DNA of 64,000 bases, taken from positions 62,001 through 126,000 of the forward strand of contig CASFYQ010000002.1 in assembly GCA_949298955.1 (NCBI GenBank). The letters run 5' to 3'. Under the pieces are notes generated by a model. It was given only the letters and a program-made list of their open reading frames with translations. It did not search any database and was not told the DNA's origin. Each line of letters opens with the position of its first letter. The stretch's first letter is position 1. The DNA is from an uncultured Bacteroidales bacterium (GTDB lineage Bacteria > Bacteroidota > Bacteroidia > Bacteroidales > Barnesiellaceae). Below are positions 62,074 to 64,000 of the stretch, piece after piece. A program made the translations under genes and the position numbers.

Positions 62074-64000
62074 TTGAAGAAAAGAGTCATACATATCGCC
62101 GTCCTGCTGGTCATTCTTGCCCTCGTATCCTGCTCTCCCAAAAAGAATACGGCGTTCACCCGGTTTTACCACAGCTTCACCACTCGCTACAACGTCTATT
62201 TCAACGGGATAGAGAACTACAAGGAACAAATCAAAAAAATGGAAGGTGAGTATGAAGACAATTTCACCGACCTCCTCTACATGCACCCGGCACAAGCCTA
62301 TGCCAACTCGAAAGACCCCCAACCCTCGGGAAGCTTCGACCGCACCATAGAAAAATGCCAAAAGGCCATACAGCTGCATTCCATCAAAAAGAAGCCCAAG
62401 CGCGATTCAAAAAAAATGAGCGACCCCAAATATCGCGACTACCTCAAACGCGACGAGTACAACCCCTATATCCACAATGCCTGGCGATTGATGGGGCAAG
62501 CCCAATACTACAAGGGCGAGTTTCTCGAAGCCGCGGCTACCTTTCTCTATATCTCGCGCCACTTCACCTGGATGCCCGACCTCGTAGCCGAATCGCGCCT
62601 CTGGCAAGCCCGCTGTTATATCGCTTTGGGCTGGCTCTACGAGGCCGAAGACATACTCCAAAAAATCAATACAGACAAACTGCCCGAGTCGCAAACCTCT
62701 TGGTTTGCCACGGTCAATGCCGACTATCTCATACATCGGGGCGAATATAAAAAGGCTATTCCCTTCCTCGAAACCGCCATCAAGTCGGCCCCCAGCAAAC
62801 AGCAGCGCATACGCCTCACGTTCCTGCTGGGACAACTCTATGAAAAGACCGAAGACCCCGCCAAGGCCTACCAGACTTTCGGCAAGGTCATCGCCATGAA
62901 CCCGTCCTACCGTACCGAGTTCAATGCCCGCATCAAACAAACCGAAGTATTCTCGGGCAAAGACATATCCAAAGAGGTAAAGAAACTCACCCGCATGGCC
63001 TCACGCGACCGCAACAAAGAGTTCCTCGACCAGATATACTACGCCATAGGCAACCTTTATCTCTCCCGCAACGACACCCTCAAAGCGATGGAGAACTACC
63101 GACTTGCCAACCAGAAGAGTACCCGCAACGGAATCGAAAAAGCCATCTGTCAGGTAACCCTCGGCGACCTCTATTTCGACCGCCGCGAATATGTCGACGC
63201 ACAACCTTGCTATGCCGAGGCACTACCCCTGCTGAAAGAAAATTTTCCTCGATACGACCTGCTCGAGCGCCGCTCGACCGTACTCGACGAGTTGGTGATT
63301 TACGCCCAAAACGTCGAGTTGCAGGACAGCCTACAAGACCTGGCCGCCATGAGCGAGGAGGAGCGCAACAAAGCCATACAAAAAATCATTGACGACCTCA
63401 TCGAGAAAGAGAAGGAAGAAGCCGAAGCGTTGCAACGCGAGGAGTACCTCGCCCAGCAGCAGGGTCCCCAGTTCAACAGCGACAACGCCGCCAAAAACAA
63501 CGCCATGATGCTCTCGGGCGACAAGTCGTGGTATTTCTACAACAAAACGATGGTAGCGGCCGGTAAAACCGAGTTCCAACGCACTTGGGGAAGCCGTAAG
63601 CTCGAAGACGACTGGCGCCGCCGCAACAAGTCGGGATTCTCGATGAGCGACTTTGCCGAAAATACCGGCGGGGAAGACGGAAACGACGAAATCCCGGAAC
63701 TCGACGAGAACGGTATGCCCATCGAAGAAAGCCCCGACAGTGCACAACTGGCCGATGCCGAAGATCCCCATAAACCCGCATTCTACATCAAGCAGATTCC
63801 CCTCACCCCCGAGGCTCTCCAAACCTCGAACGAAATAGTGGCCGAGGGTCTCTTCAACATGGGTATCATTCTCAAAAACAAGCTCGAAGACTATCCGGCA
63901 GCCATTGCCAATTTCAACCTGCTCGAAGAGCGCTTCCCCGAGAACCCCTATCGGCTCGACGTCTACTACAACATGTACCTCATGTATATGCGCAACGGCG
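62074..64000 (+). CDS. PorW/SprE-like TPR lipoprotein, cut by the window end
   Basis: 642 codons are visible from a TTG start (62074); an in-frame stop lies 6 bp upstream and no ATG precedes the signal peptide, so TTG is the only fitting start. A signal peptide with lipobox (ILALVSC) is followed by TAFTRFYHSFTTRYNVYFNG, the conserved start of PorW/SprE lipoproteins, and then TPR repeats (for example GEFLEAAATFLYISRHF, GEYKKAIPFLETAIKS and EDPAKAYQTFGKVIAMN). A long charged coiled coil (about 420-460) and acidic linker precede more TPRs. PorW/SprE is needed for type IX secretion, consistent with the T9SS sorting domain on the C10 protease. The 3' end is outside the window. Confidence 0.85.
   Translation, partial: MKKRVIHIAVLLVILALVSCSPKKNTAFTRFYHSFTTRYNVYFNGIENYKEQIKKMEGEYEDNFTDLLYMHPAQAYANSKDPQPSGSFDRTIEKCQKAIQLHSIKKKPKRDSKKMSDPKYRDYLKRDEYNPYIHNAWRLMGQAQYYKGEFLEAAATFLYISRHFTWMPDLVAESRLWQARCYIALGWLYEAEDILQKINTDKLPESQTSWFATVNADYLIHRGEYKKAIPFLETAIKSAPSKQQRIRLTFLLGQLYEKTEDPAKAYQTFGKVIAMNPSYRTEFNARIKQTEVFSGKDISKEVKKLTRMASRDRNKEFLDQIYYAIGNLYLSRNDTLKAMENYRLANQKSTRNGIEKAICQVTLGDLYFDRREYVDAQPCYAEALPLLKENFPRYDLLERRSTVLDELVIYAQNVELQDSLQDLAAMSEEERNKAIQKIIDDLIEKEKEEAEALQREEYLAQQQGPQFNSDNAAKNNAMMLSGDKSWYFYNKTMVAAGKTEFQRTWGSRKLEDDWRRRNKSGFSMSDFAENTGGEDGNDEIPELDENGMPIEESPDSAQLADAEDPHKPAFYIKQIPLTPEALQTSNEIVAEGLFNMGIILKNKLEDYPAAIANFNLLEERFPENPYRLDVYYNMYLMYMRNG

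Noticed and set aside
1-64000. tRNA, rRNA, CRISPR arrays, insertion sequences or attachment sites
   Set aside because: None was seen in the intergenic regions read on both strands; no scanning program could be run.

Overview
The window reads as a chromosomal segment of a Bacteroidales bacterium with moderate-to-high GC for that order (a Barnesiella-like relative is one possibility, not proven). The evidence is a SusC/SusD pair with surface lipoproteins, a C10 protease ending in a type IX secretion (T9SS) sorting domain, a PorW/SprE-like TPR lipoprotein, Bacteroidetes-type promoters (TTG, about 19-20 bp, TAnnTTTG) and few Shine-Dalgarno sites. No rRNA, tRNA, CRISPR array or intact insertion sequence was seen.

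Layout. 1-2704 (minus): a compact ubiquitin-like operon encoding a JAMM peptidase with an extra C-terminal E2-like region, an E2-like protein, a 67-residue protein and an E1/ThiF-like enzyme cut by the window edge. 2891-11062: phosphatidylethanolamine synthesis (psd, pssA), small membrane proteins, dipeptidase pepD, a flippase-like protein, rsmA, mgtE and an acyltransferase. 11377-14250: sigma-54 activator, LptE, a TPR-like protein and SecG. 14343-16831: a DUF1963 protein converging on bcp-recA. 17277-25150: an apparently inserted block with a seven-gene TetR/TolC/HlyD/ABC-2 exporter operon and a membrane acyltransferase, flanked by gene debris. 25569-33260: carboxynorspermidine-dehydrogenase-like enzyme, pdxA, rlmN, a PpiD-like chaperone, a CNNM/CorC protein and lptC. 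33414-42126: a SusCD locus with two lipoproteins, followed by a separately promoted C10 protease, suggesting peptide rather than glycan foraging. 42813-50152: coaX, an outer-membrane barrel, a secreted hypothetical, an M16 protease, an FtsB/DivIC-like protein and a SPOR lipoprotein. 50315-54638: hisGDCB preceded by a histidine-rich leader peptide and terminator. 54936-64000: phosphate transport (Pit and its PhoU-like partner), mnmD, DUF4886 and EEP proteins, aroA, a metal ABC permease and the PorW/SprE-like gene, cut by the window end.

The most notable items are the ubiquitin-like operon, the his attenuator, the diverged phosphatase half of HisB, and an unusual element at two loci in which two promoter-like direct repeats lie exactly 85 bp apart around a conserved GC-rich block and a hairpin whose arms differ in sequence but keep their position. 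All assignments were made by reading; no database search or folding program was run.
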